Assembly (NCBI GenBank): GCA_002104895.1
Contig: MCFG01000238.1
Location: forward strand, 45,313 to 109,312
Length of the DNA: 64,000 nt
From: Anaeromyces robustus
Lineage: Eukaryota; Neocallimastigomycota; Neocallimastigomycetes; Neocallimastigales; Neocallimastigaceae
Reading direction: 5' to 3'
The first letter of the stretch is position 1. Each line of letters begins with the position of its first letter. The translations under genes and the position numbers were made by a program. Shown here in pieces: positions 1-12,278 of the stretch. The notes under the pieces are model-generated. The model made no database searches and was not told the DNA's origin. It worked only from the letters and a program-made list of their open reading frames with translations.

Positions 1-657
1 CATAAAATTATATTAAATAGTTTTAATAAATGTTAAAAAAAAAATAAAAATGTTGTGTTTTAATTAATAAAATAATTAAAAACAAACAAATTAATAAGAT
101 TTGTATTTATATAGTGATTTTTAATTTTTACTGCTTTAATAATTAATAAAAAATTTTTTTTTTTTTTTTAAAATGAAAAGTTACAGGTTTTTTTAAATTA
201 TTATAAAATGAAACTATTTTCTAAAGAAAATTATATTATATATAAATTATTTTTATTAATTTTTTTTTAATAAAAAAAATATAAAATACATGAAAAAAAT
301 TATTATATAAAGAATGTTAAGTTATAATAAACTTTTTGAAACGTCTAGTGGTAATTTCTAAATTTAATATTATTAAAATTCCTACCTTTACATAATATTT
401 ATATTTTTTCATTAAATTAAATAAATAAAAAAGAAGTAAATATATTTTGTATATTTAAAATATTAATATATATTTTTCTTTTATTATATATATTTATATT
501 CAAAACTTGTATAATTTTTTTTATTTAATGATATGAATATTGTTCAATCTAATAAATTACTCAATATAAATGTATTTTACATTATTTTTTTTATCTTATA
601 TACAAAACAGTAAAAAACAAAAAAAAAGTTGATACTTTTCATTTACCACCGATAATA
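1..657. other. A+T-rich 5' flank
   Basis: No open frame or RNA gene is visible. The stretch is A/T homopolymers and TA-rich sequence and presumably holds the promoter and 5' UTR of the gene starting at 658. No clear TATA or CCAAT element can be singled out in so A+T-rich a background. Confidence 0.6.
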
Positions 658-900
658 ATGCCTAAAAATCAAAGTCAAATAAAAAATAAATTTAATTTTC
701 AATTTCAAGAAGAACATGAAATTGAAAACTTAAATTCTCAACATTCATTTAAAAATAATGAATTTTTATTAAAACCTATAGAATTAAATACCACAACAGT
801 ACTTCCAAGCATTAATAACTCAAAAAAAACAATATACCCATATATTCAGCAACAGTTTAAATTAAATAACAATAATAATAATAATTTAATTAATAATAAC

Positions 901-960
<60 letters not shown>

Positions 961-1383
961 TTAAATAAAAATAATATAAATAATAATTCAAATAATCATA
1001 ATAATTTTATAGCAAATTTAAATACTTCTTTTAATGAAGAATTAAATTCAGAAAATTTTGAAAAGAAAATATATACTGATAAAAAATTTGATTTTTATAA
1101 ATCAAATACTTACAGTGTTAATAATGATGAAAAGACATATGAAAATATTCTAAATAATAAACAGAAAAAATATGATAATAAGTTAAATGATAATGCTAAA
1201 AATAATATAAATATCCAGACAGAATTATTAAACAAAAATTATAATAATTTATCAAATACAATACCAAAAGATAATAAAGATATAGATAAAGATAAGAAAG
1301 AGGTTTTAAAGGCTATGAAGTCAAGTGATAATTTTATATTATCACATACTCTTAATAATTATGTGAAAGAAAGTATTTGTAAC

Positions 1384-1447
<64 letters not shown>

Positions 1448-1587
1448 GTAATAATAATAGAATTAGTAATAGTAATAATATTAATAATAGTAATAAAAAT
1501 AACAACAATAACAACAACATTAACAACAACAACAACAATAATAATAATAGCAACAACAATAACAACAACAACAACAACAACAACAAC

Positions 1588-1639
<52 letters not shown>

Positions 1640-2554
1640 GTAATAATAAAGGTAATATTTCTCATAAAGTTAATAAAACCTCAGGTTCTAGAAGAAAAAG
1701 TTGGTGGGACAATACAAAGAACAGAAGTGACGAAATACAAAGAGTTAAAGAACTTTTAAGAAGTAATACTGAGTTAATACAAGATGGTAATAATTCGGAA
1801 ATTTCAAATAATAAAAATAAACTAAATGATAATAGTAATAAAAAAAGTCTCAGTGGTTTAAATAATATTATTAATAATATTAATGATAATGTTATATATA
1901 GTCATAGTGAAAAAAATGATATAAATGATACAAAAATTATGAATTCAAAATTACAACGAATGAAGTTAATCCAACAACGTAACTCATCAAGTTCTATTAA
2001 AGAACTTTTAACATTTAATTCTGATAACAGTAAAGAGGAGAATAATATTGAAACTAATATTGATAGTCATAAATTATCTATATTGTATAATAAACAAAAG
2101 AAAAATGAGCTATTACATACTTCAACAATACTCAAAGAATTGTCTTGTAATACTGAACATCAGTCACCTATATTAAATAATAATATAAATGAAAATGAAC
2201 AGGAATTAAAAATGGAAAAAAGTTTTATAAATAACAAAGAAAATTCAGATTTATTAGAAAATAATATAGATGATAAAAATGATTTAAATATAAATGAAAA
2301 TAATAATAATATTATTAAAAAAATGATAAGACGTGATAAGATAAATTCTATTGAATTGAATATATTAAATGATTCAATAAAAAATAAAGCTCTCAATAAT
2401 GATTATAATAAAAAAGAAAATGATATTGACAACAACAACAACAACAACACTAGTAACAATAATAATAATAATGTCAACGTTGACAACAACAACAACAACA
2501 TTAGTAATAATAATAATGACAATAAGGACATCGTTGGCAACAACAACAACACTA

Positions 2555-2585
<31 letters not shown>

Positions 2586-4062
2586 GGACAGCGTTAATAA
2601 TAATAATAATAATAATAACAGTAGTAGTACCAATAAAAATGAAGATCTTTTTTCTTATTCAAATGGTTGTTATTTTATTTAAATTTTATTAATTTTTTTT
2701 ACAAATTTATTTTCATTTCAATTTTACTAAATTTTATTTTTTAAAAATATTTTATGTTAATTAGGTAATAGAAATGATAATAATGCTAAGAACACAGAAT
2801 TTTTGAATAATTATTTAGAAAGTAACCTTAAATATAAAATAGAAAATAATAGATATAATAATAATAATAATAATTTTGTTGATGATAATCTAATATCAAA
2901 TAAATTATTAAAGGAATCAAAAAATACTTTAACTAATTCATTAAAAAGTAGTGAGTCAGAAAAAAGTAACATAAATCATAATGAGTTTTATAATAATATT
3001 AATACCAATATATCCAATTATGAAATTATAGATAAACATGATATTAATATTAAAAATGAAAATGGAAATTATGATAATTTAAGAAAATCTGATTTTAACT
3101 ATCATTATAATGAATACTTAAGTAATAATAAAAAAGAAGTAATTAAAAATAATGAGAATTTAGTTGAACTTCAGAGAGAAACAATAAAAAATAAAAACCT
3201 AAAAATTAACGATAGTTCTATTTCTAATTCAATTGAATATAACCTTAACCCAATAGGATTGAAAAATATAGATAATAAAGAATATAATACAAATAATAAT
3301 AAAAAATACGAAGTAAATGCAATCAATGATAGCATTAAAACAACTTTTAATAATAAACATAAAGACAATGATATCAATCATAACGAACATAATATTAGCA
3401 ACAACAACAACAATAATAAAAATAACAATGATTACAACAATAATTATAATATCAATAGCAGTAATAATAATAACAACAACAATAATAATAATAAAAATAA
3501 CAATAACTATAACAATAATTATAATATCAATAACAATAATAATAATAACAACAACAACAATAATAATAATAATAATCAATATCAAAAATCTGTAAATAAT
3601 ATAAATTTAAAAAATGATTTAAAATATATTAATATAGAATATAGTACTTTAAACAATTCAGAAAATATAGAATCAAATTTTGGAACTGATATAAATAATA
3701 ATAATAATAACAAAGAAAATCATGATAATGTACAACACACAGACCTTAAAAATAGCTGTAATATATAATAATATTATTATAAACATATCTTAAATTCTAA
3801 TGAAATATTAACGATTATTAATAATTATATATTAAATTAGTACATAATTTTTCAGAAAAATCTAGATACTTACAATATATTAAATATTTGAAGAATAAAA
3901 TAAATGATTATAAAGAAATTGAAAAAGACTATAATCAAATGATTTCAAATTTTCAAAAATTTCAGGTTATTTATTTAATTAGTTATTTATTTAATTATTT
4001 AATTAATTAATTAATTATTTATTTATTTATTTAGTTATTTATTTATTTATTTATTTATTTAG

Positions 4063-4109
<47 letters not shown>

Positions 4110-5412
4110 TATATATATTTATATATTTATTTATTTATTTATTTATCTATTTATTGTCTATATTTAAATATAATAATCATTAATAATTTTTTCTAATAAA
4201 TTAGTATTATGATCAAAATGAGGAAAGATTACATGTTTCACCTTCAGCCATTAAATTAATTATGAATTACCTGCATCATTATGGTTATGATCATTCAGTA
4301 GAAGTTATTAAAAATGAAACAGGTATAGGAGCAAATGCTGAAAATTATAGAACATTAAAGCAACTTATAAATAAGAAAGAATTTGAAAAAGCCATAAAAT
4401 TTTCAAAGTATATTATAAAAATATTATTTTATTATTAAATATTATTAAATATATTTAATTAATATGTAAATTTTTTATCATTTTTTTAGAGAAGTATATG
4501 AATCTAAATCTACATCTGAAAATAGATTTAAATCTTGTAAGTTATACTAAATAGATAAATTAATAAAAATTTTGAATAAATAATTAATATTTATACAAAA
4601 TATATATTAACTTATTATTATCTATATTTTAATAAATATCATACTTAAAAGCATATGAAGATTTACTATATATTTTGAATAAATATTTATTGTTAAAATT
4701 TTTACAAGAGAAAAAAAAAGATAAAGCTATTTCTTTATTTGATAAATTTATTTGTAGTCATATACAACAAGAAATTGAAAAAGGTGGCTCTAGAGCAGAA
4801 TGGTTTATTAAAGGTAAATTAATTAATAAATAAAATAACTTAGATAATAAATTTAATTATATAATAATTAATATTTATAATTTATATATAGATCATAAAC
4901 TTCTTTCTACGTTAATAAATATTGATTATACAACAGAAATTGAAAAATTTAACACTTTTTTTAACTCTTGGAATTGGGAAAAAGAAATAAATCAATTTTG
5001 GGAATATGGTATTAAAGCATATAAATCATCTTATAACTTAACAAAAAGTTCATCATCTTCTTTTTCATCATCATCATTTTCTCATGTTTCCGAAGAACAA
5101 ACTAATATACCATTATTTTCTTATGTATTAGCAGCATATTTCCTTGAAGAAGATGAAATATTAAATAATAATAATTATAAATCATCTTATAAAATATTAG
5201 ATAATATTAATGAATTTTCTAAAGAAATGAAATCAACATTTAAAAAAAATCGTAGCAATATCTATATTAAAAATATCGATGAAAATTTTAATAATACTTT
5301 AGTTTCAGTTTCTAATAATCATTTAAATGTTAATGTAAATGATCAAAAAAATACAAATAATAATCCTCATGTACCAAATTTAAATATAGTTGAAAAATCC
5401 AATTTTGATTCA

Positions 5413-5511
<99 letters not shown>

Positions 5512-7737
5512 TATAATAATAATGTAATTTATACAATTACTGCAAATAAAAGAAGAATTAAATCTGCAGGAGTATTTAGAAGTATAGATAATTTAGATAA
5601 TGCTATTAATACACAAAATGAAAGAAGAATTCATTCATCACATTCAACTCAGTCACTCAATAGGAAAAAATCACAGAATTTCATTAATTCTGCTACATCA
5701 TTAAATAATATATATAATTCTATAGAACTACAAAATGATAAATTAAGTAATATAAACCAATTTAAAGGTTCTGTAATTACAAACAGTATGATGAAACCTG
5801 ATTTTAGTATATCAAGACAAACAAAAACTCCAGGTATTTTAAATATAGTAATAACTATGTATTATAATATTATCATTATTAAATACTATGCTATTAACTT
5901 TATATTTAATTTTATTATATTTTATGTTATATACTTTTTGTTTTTTTTTTAATTTTTTTTTAATACTCCATTAATGAAGATAGTTCATATACTTATCAAA
6001 ATCAATATCTAGAAAATGAGGTAATTAATTATATAAGTAATGAATTAATGATTTAATTATTAATTAATTTGATTATTATTGAAAATAAATTCAAAATTGT
6101 AATATAAATGCTTATATTAATGAAATATATACATTTTCATATTTATTTTTTCATAATTTTTACATTATTAGGCCTTTCCTTTAATATCAAATGATAATGA
6201 AACATCTAGTTTTATATTTTCTTCATGTATAGGACCAATGATGGGAACAATTAGAGCATTAGATATAAAATTAGTTCCTTCTACTAATCAGTAAGTATTA
6301 TATACTGATAATAATATATAATATAAATTAGATTGTTTTATTCAATAATTAAATAACTAAAAAATATATAAATATATTATAAGAATAATTGGTGCTTGTG
6401 CAAATGGTGATGACCGTGGCGACAGAAAAATATCTTTATGGGATTTGAATACTTCTTCATTAATTACTCAATTAGATAATAAAACTAGTAAAACAGTATT
6501 AACATTATCTTTTCATCCAGTATGGGAAGATATATTATTAAGTAGTGATATGGAATTTGATGTTAAACTATGGAATTGGAAAACAGGAAAATTATTAAGA
6601 ATTTGGAAGAAGCATCATACTAGAATTATCCATAAAACAGATTTTATTCCAGGAAATTATGAAATGTAAGAATCGAATTAAATATCTTAATAAAAGATTT
6701 TACTATTAATAAATATATTAATATTTTTATATTATTAATTATTATTATTGTATTATTTTTTATAATATATAATCTAAAGGGCTGTTTCATGTTCTAGTGA
6801 TCAAAGTATAAAAATATGGAATGTTACAAATGAAGATTCAAAAATAACAAGTATTCATTCTAATGAACCATTTACTTCATTTACTTTTTGGGGTGATGGT
6901 CATAATCAAGTCTTAGTAACATCTTTAAATTATAGTTTGAAATTATATAAACTTAGAACAAGTTCATTACTTCATTCTATTATATTACCAGATCTGAAAT
7001 CAAACAAAACTCCAATTACTTCAATAACATCACATCCTATACAAAATAATTATATCTTAATTTCCAGTGATAATAAGCTGCTTCTTTTTGATCTTCAAAC
7101 CTCAACTATTTTAAAAACATATAGTGCAAGAGAAATACTTCCAGGAGTAAGGATAATATATATATATATATATATATTATTAACTAATATAACAATAATT
7201 TTATTAATATATAAATCATATAAATTACTAATAATAGCAAAGAATACAGGGTGAATTTAGTCCTTGTGGTAATTATATTTACTCTGGATGTGCAGATGTA
7301 AAATCATTTGATTCTAGAAGAACAAGCTTACTTACTAATAGTAATAATTCTACCACAAATATTAATCCATCAACAAATAATGATGATTATAAGGAATCTT
7401 CTATGAGAAATAATACAACTGGTATATTTATATGGAAATTACAAACAGGAAAGCTTGAAAGAAACGATATGACTTTAATGGAAGACTCTGTACTTAATAA
7501 TAATGTTGGAATATATCCTGTAACACTTTGTAAATGGTAAAACATTAAATATTATCAATTTTATTGAAAAAAAATATTTCATATTAATATAATTTTTTTT
7601 AAAATTTTTAACATATAAATAGGATTGAAATAAACAATGAAACAAATAAAAAAGAAAATGAAACATTAAGTAATAATATTAGTAAAATACTAATTAGTGG
7701 AAGTTTAGATAGATATATAAAAATATTCACGGGCTAA
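658..7737 (+). CDS. LisH-CTLH-WD40 repeat protein, WDR47-like, with giant Asn-rich N-terminus
   Basis: Thirteen exons join in phase: 658-2665, 2765-3757, 3841-3965, 4205-4407, 4490-4536, 4652-4813, 4892-5833, 5980-6020, 6172-6290, 6384-6665, 6780-7146, 7250-7536, 7623-7737, giving 1,896 residues. Residues 1 to about 1040 are low complexity with several polyasparagine runs. A LisH motif (AIKLIMNYLHHYGYDHSVEV) lies near 1058-1085 and is followed by a CTLH-type helical region. A serine/Asn-rich linker leads to WD40 blades from about 1510 to the end, with blade ends ISLWD, VKLWN, IKIWN, FIWKL and IKIF. The order LisH, CTLH, linker, C-terminal WD40 matches WDR47 (nemitin), a microtubule-associated protein; the blade beginning MMGTIRALDI also fits. 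The assignment to WDR47 itself is inference, and other LisH-WD40 scaffolds are possible. The donor of intron 1 (GTTGTT) is weak, so the join of the first two exons is the least certain part. Confidence 0.72.
3986..4150. repeat. (TTTA)n microsatellite in intron 3
   Basis: Long, slightly interrupted TTTA repeat fills most of the intron between 3965 and 4205. The same motif recurs at 14745-14966, 21492-21594 and 56011-56075. Confidence 0.9.
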
Positions 7738-8152
7738 TCAACATAAAATTTTATCCTATTAATTCATATAATTGTATTGTAAATAATTAAAATATTATAA
7801 CAAACATTTATAATAAAAATCATATAATATTTATAACTAAATATTGATATTGAAAATTTTAAAAATATATTATTATAACATATTTCTATTTTAATAAATC
7901 CATTTGTCCTTTCATTCTTCACAATTTCAATTTTTATTCATTATTTTTTAATCTATATATCTTTTATTATAATTATAATTATAAATAATTCAAAGTTTAT
8001 TTTTCTTAATTAACACAAAAATAAAAATAATACACATATATTTTTTATTTTTTTATTTTTTTATTATTTTTTATTAGTAATATTTATGTGCTTTTGTTAA
8101 TATTAAAACAATATTACTACTACTCAGATATCTAAAAGCATAACTAATTAAC
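7738..8152. other. Convergent 3' flanks
   Basis: Separates the 3' ends of the WD40 gene (+) and the uL3 gene (-). It contains only A/T-rich sequence, presumably both 3' UTRs. No frame or RNA structure stands out. Confidence 0.6.
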
Positions 8153-9426
8153 TTAGTTCTTCTTTTCAACATCCTTCTTAAGAACACCCATGAAAGCATC
8201 CTTTTCTTCAGCAGTTTGGAAGCGACCATGTCCGAATTTGGAGGCAGTATCGATGAACTTAAGGTTAATTGGTTCAGTAGAAGCACGGCTGGCGTTAGTA
8301 AGAACTGACTTACGAAGGGTAATAACTCTCTTCTTAACACCTGGGCAAGAACCCTTGATCATAACGAAATCTTCGTTAACAATACCGTAGTGTGGGAAAC
8401 CACCCATTGGAGTAATCTTCTTTTCAGTAATATCGAATTCAGTAGAAGCACTCTTAGCATCAGAACCGTTGGCAATACGGTAAATCTTCTTGTTCATTTC
8501 GGTACGGTGGTGGTAACCATCTTGACCAGAACGAGCAACAGAGTACATAACGTGGGATGGATGCCATGGACCAATACAAGCAACCTTACGAAGACCACGG
8601 TGAGTCTTACGTGGAAGTCTAGTAGTACCCCAACGGTGAGTAACACCTTCGTAACCATGACCCTTAGTAACAGCAATGGTATCAATAACTTCACCTTCAG
8701 CAAAGACAGACTTAATATCAATAGTCTTTTCGAAGTTGGCCTTAGCAAAATCAACCTTATCAGCAATAGAACCACCATTTAATTGGATTTCCATAATATG
8801 AGCCTTCTTTTGACCAATGTTAACCTTACGGATTTGGGTGTGGGCAAGAACACGAACAACGGTACAGTATTTCTTAATTCTTTCTAATTCTCTTTCAATT
8901 GGCTTAGCAGCTTCGGCGTACTTCTTGGCGTATTTAGTGAAAGCCTTCTTCTTTGAGTGGTACCAGTTCTTGTAGAAACGACGTTTGACTTCATCGGAAA
9001 GATGTTCAGACCAGACAGTGGTTAAACTACGAAGACCACGTGGGGTTTCAATGTAACCAACAACACCAACAATAACCATTGGTGGAGTTTCAATGATGGT
9101 AACGGCTTCAACGACTTCTTCAGTCTTGTTTAATTTAGAACCTGGACGTTCAATATCACGAACAACGTGAGTCATACCAGCCTTGTAACCAAGGAAAGCA
9201 GTAAGGTGAACAGATTTCTTAGAATCATCCTTTGGGAAAGTCTTAACCTTACCTCTGTGGCGGGCAGCACGCTTACGTGGTAAGAAACCAAGGGAACCGT
9301 GACGTGGACACTCGTACTTACGATGAGACTAAAAATATATTTTAAAAAATTATATATTAATATTTCAATCCATTAATTATTAAAATCATTATTATTAAAT
9401 CATTATTAATTTCAATACTCTACCAT
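8153..9426 (-). CDS. RPL3: 60S ribosomal protein uL3 (L3)
   Basis: Complement of 8153-9328 joined to 9424-9426, 392 residues, close to the usual fungal length of about 387. uL3 is a core large-subunit protein that reaches the peptidyl-transferase centre. The N-terminus is the typical basic stretch ([20 protein letters not shown]), and the C-terminal half carries family blocks such as GGFPHYG and KFGHGRFQT. The reading frame runs upstream of the internal Met at 9175 to an acceptor at 9329. The nearest sensible start is a lone ATG at 9424-9426 followed directly by GTAGAG, so the first coding exon is only the start codon. Codon choice (AAG, GTT, ACC, GCC, CGT) and higher G+C differ sharply from neighbouring genes, as expected for a very highly expressed gene. 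CCAAT boxes lie just upstream. Confidence 0.96.
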
Positions 9427-9512
9427 TTTATCGTAATTAAATATAAATTAAAGAGGAAGTTTTTCTAATTTTTGCAATTTGTTTTTTATTTTATATGATA
9501 TACTTCTAAATT

Positions 9513-9559
9513 ATTGGTTGAATATATTTGAATATTATCATTTTAAAAAATTATTGGTT
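9513..9559 (-). promoter_or_regulatory. Paired CCAAT boxes upstream of RPL3
   Basis: Two ATTGGTT words (9513-9519 and 9553-9559), which read AACCAAT on the RPL3 strand, lie about 90 and 130 bases upstream of its start codon. A further related word, CTGGTT, follows. CCAAT is the binding site of the HAP/NF-Y complex. Function is inferred from position and from similar words upstream of RPL21. Confidence 0.45.
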
Positions 9560-9629
9560 AAATAAAAATTCTTAAAAATGACTGGTTATTATAGAAATAT
9601 AATATATATAAAATTATATAAAATTGAAT

Positions 9630-9800
9630 AACAATTTACATTAATCTATGTATATCACATGATTTTGAATATATTTATGTTTTTGTATTGTTAGTAATAT
9701 AACATAAGTAATATAACATAAAATATTACACAATTTATATTAATCTGTGAATATCATGTGGTTTCAAATATATTTATGTTTTTCGTAGTATTATATCATA
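9630..9800. repeat. Imperfect tandem duplication, unit about 85 bases
   Basis: Two successive copies both run through ACAATTTA, then TTAATCT with ATATCA, a CATGTG/CACATGA word and TTTATGTTTTT. They differ by scattered substitutions. The unit contains no frame. Confidence 0.6.
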
Positions 9801-10275
9801 AAATATTTACATTCTTAAATATTTTAAATATTTTTTAATATTTTATCTTTTTATAATATTTATGTATAAATAATTATATAACATTTATCTATTCCATTAA
9901 ATAAAAAATGATTATTTTTTTAATATTTATGTATAATAATTATATACTATTTTGTTGACATAACTTAACATTAATTAATAATCCAATCATTTAGGATGAT
10001 TATTGATATATATAAAGTGACATCATTTCGAAAAAAATATATAGTTAATTATTATATTAGGTTCATTGGGTAAATTAAGATAAAAAATTTAATATGATTG
10101 GATAATCAACTTCAAGCCAAATTAATATATTAATTAAAACAAAAAATCATTACAGTTACAAAACAAAAATCAAAGTAATATTTGATATAATAAATATAAA
10201 ATTATTAATTTTTTTTTTTTTTAAAAAAAGTTTTTGATATTTTTTATACTAAATATTATAAAATAATTAGGAAAA

Positions 10276-11443
10276 ATGGTATATATATAATTTATTTATT
10301 TTGTATATTTATGATAATATTTTGTAGGGATGTTTTATGGCAAATTCTGAAATATGGAAAAAAAATAATAATGACAAATAAATTATAAATGGGAATTATA
10401 AATATTGAAAATTAAATGATTGTATAATAAAGGATACTTAATATTTATCAAATTAAAAAAAAAATACTTAACAAAAAAAAAAAATCCAGACATGTTATTT
10501 TTTTTACTTTTAGATTTGAAATTTTGTTTTAAAGTCTATTGAAATCACGTAATAGATAATTCAAAATTAAATTTGATACTGGAAATAATTCTCATATTTC
10601 AAGATTAATGTTTATTTACAATACATCAAATAAAATTTATTTTAATAGAAATGAATTATTATTAAATAAAATATTACATGAAACATATTGAATTGATACA
10701 AATAAATACTCTTTATATGTTTATTTATATTATTAAAATTATATGAATTAATACAAATAAATATTCTTTATATGTTTATTAATATTAAAATTTTATGAAT
10801 TAATGATTTTATAATTATTATAATATATATGATAGTCTACTACAAATTCACAAGGAATTCAAACTTTAATTGATGCTGAAACTGAAGCTTCAACTATCGT
10901 TCAAAATGCTAGACAATGTAATAATAATATTAATCGATAATTTAATAATAATATATACATTGAAAATAATATTAATATTAATAAATGTTATTAATATAAA
11001 TAAACAGACAGAGTTAAGCGTTTAAAGGATGCTAGAGCTGAAGCTGCTAAGGAAATAGAAGAACTTAAAAATCAAAAGAATGCTGAATTCGCTGAATTCG
11101 AGAAGACTGTAAATATTTTTTATAATATAATTATAGTGATAATAAAAATTCAGTAAAATATTAATATAAATATTAATATTTTTATATATTAAAAACTATT
11201 AGCACTCTGGTTCCAATGATGAAAATGCTGCAAAGGCTAACTTAGAAACTGAACAAAAGTTAAGAGAAATTGAAAATGATTACAACAACAACAAAGAAAA
11301 GGTTGTTAGTAAATTAGTTGAAGTTGTTTTAAATGTTAAACCAACTGTAAGTATTATTAATTTTTATATTAATTCTGAAATAGAAATAATATTAATATTT
11401 TTTTAATATATATAAATAGATTCACACCAACTACAAGATGTAA
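10276..11443 (+). CDS. VMA10: V-type H+-ATPase subunit G
   Basis: Five exons agree in phase: 10276-10278, 10836-10917, 11008-11108, 11203-11346 and 11420-11443, giving 117 residues (about 114 in yeast Vma10). Subunit G pairs with subunit E to form the peripheral stalks that hold V1 to Vo on vacuolar and other endomembranes. The N-terminal block GIQTLIDAETEAS followed by ARQYRVKRLKDARAEAAKEI is the family signature, and the whole protein reads as a charged alpha-helix. The first coding exon is again a bare ATG followed by GTATAT. That choice rests on the absence of an in-frame Met upstream in exon 2, so the start exon is the uncertain part. The last exon encodes only IHTNYKM. Confidence 0.88.
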
Positions 11444-12278
11444 TTTAATTAATTAAATCAATCAATTTCTAAGCCAGAGAGAAATAAATTTAATAAATAT
11501 ATAAAATAATATAAAATAAAAGAATAAAGAAAATATATTAAATAATTAATATAATAAATAAAATATAAAAATTTAATAATAAAAAAATAAATATTTATGC
11601 CAATATATAATAAAAACAAAAAAAAAAAAATAAAATAAAATAAGCAAATAAAAATAAAGCACAAAGTATAAAAAGAATAAAAAATATAAAAATAAAATAA
11701 ATTCAATAATAAATAATAAAAAAAAAACTATAAATTACTAATAAAAATAATAATAATGAAATAATTTAGAAACAATAATTTTTTATCACAATGATTTTAA
11801 CAAAAAATTGAATGTAGAAATAAATTATCTTCATTTTATTTTTTTTAAAAATATTGAATAAAAATATTAAAAAATACAAAATATACAAATAGTATTATAT
11901 ATATATTTGTTTTATTTATTTTGTTTTGTTTTTGTTTATTAATATTTTATTTAATTTTACATAAATATTTAATATTTATGTAGTATAAAATAGAAATAGC
12001 GTTTATATTTTTTAAAACTGTAAATTTTAAATCGTTCTTATTTTAAATTCTTTAATTTATTTATAATATATATATATATATATACATGTTTTATTTATTT
12101 TGTTTTGTTTATATTTTATTTAATTTTACATATATATTTAATAATAATAATTTATGTAGTATAAATAGTAATGGCGTCTGTAATTGTTAAAACTGTTCCT
12201 TCATTTAAATAATTCTTTAATTATATAATATTAATAAAATAATTGATGAATATTTATTAGTAATTCATTAAATGTTCA
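11444..12278. other. Convergent intergenic region with duplicated segment
   Basis: Lies between the 3' ends of VMA10 (+) and the KNL1-like gene (-). It is A/T-rich and noncoding apart from the duplicated block listed separately. Confidence 0.6.
11885..12185. repeat. Local direct duplication, unit about 110-170 bases
   Basis: The blocks near 11895-12010 and 12070-12185 both run TATATATAT, then TTTTATTTATTTTGTTTTGT, then TATTTTATTTAATTTTACAT, then TTATGTAGTATAAA and a variant of ATAGCGT/ATGGCGT. They have diverged by small indels. The unit sits just beyond the VMA10 3' end. Confidence 0.65.

Larger units (their letters stand above)
9427..10275. other. Divergent promoter region between RPL3 and V-ATPase G
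   Basis: About 850 bases between two divergently transcribed genes. It holds CCAAT words on both strands (for example CCAATCAT near 9982 and ATTGGAT near 10098) and a TGACATCA word near 10018 that resembles a CRE/ATF site. It also contains an imperfect tandem duplication near 9630-9800. No frame is coding. Confidence 0.5.

Noticed and set aside
1342-1665. Long open frames encoding poly-Ile or poly-Leu opposite the Asn runs
   Set aside because: They are reverse-strand images of AAT/AAC repeats in the real gene, with no independent support.
4016-4150. TTTA arrays as candidate CRISPR or telomere-like repeats
   Set aside because: Simple tetranucleotide microsatellite with no spacers and no telomere motif.
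7147-7254. Extension of the WD40 exon past 7146
   Set aside because: The continuation is TA repeat and hydrophobic; splicing GTAAGG to the acceptor at 7249 restores the blade (GEFSPCGNYIYSGCAD).
8390-8782. 130-codon frame on the plus strand opposite RPL3
   Set aside because: It shadows RPL3, whose identity and codon use are unambiguous.
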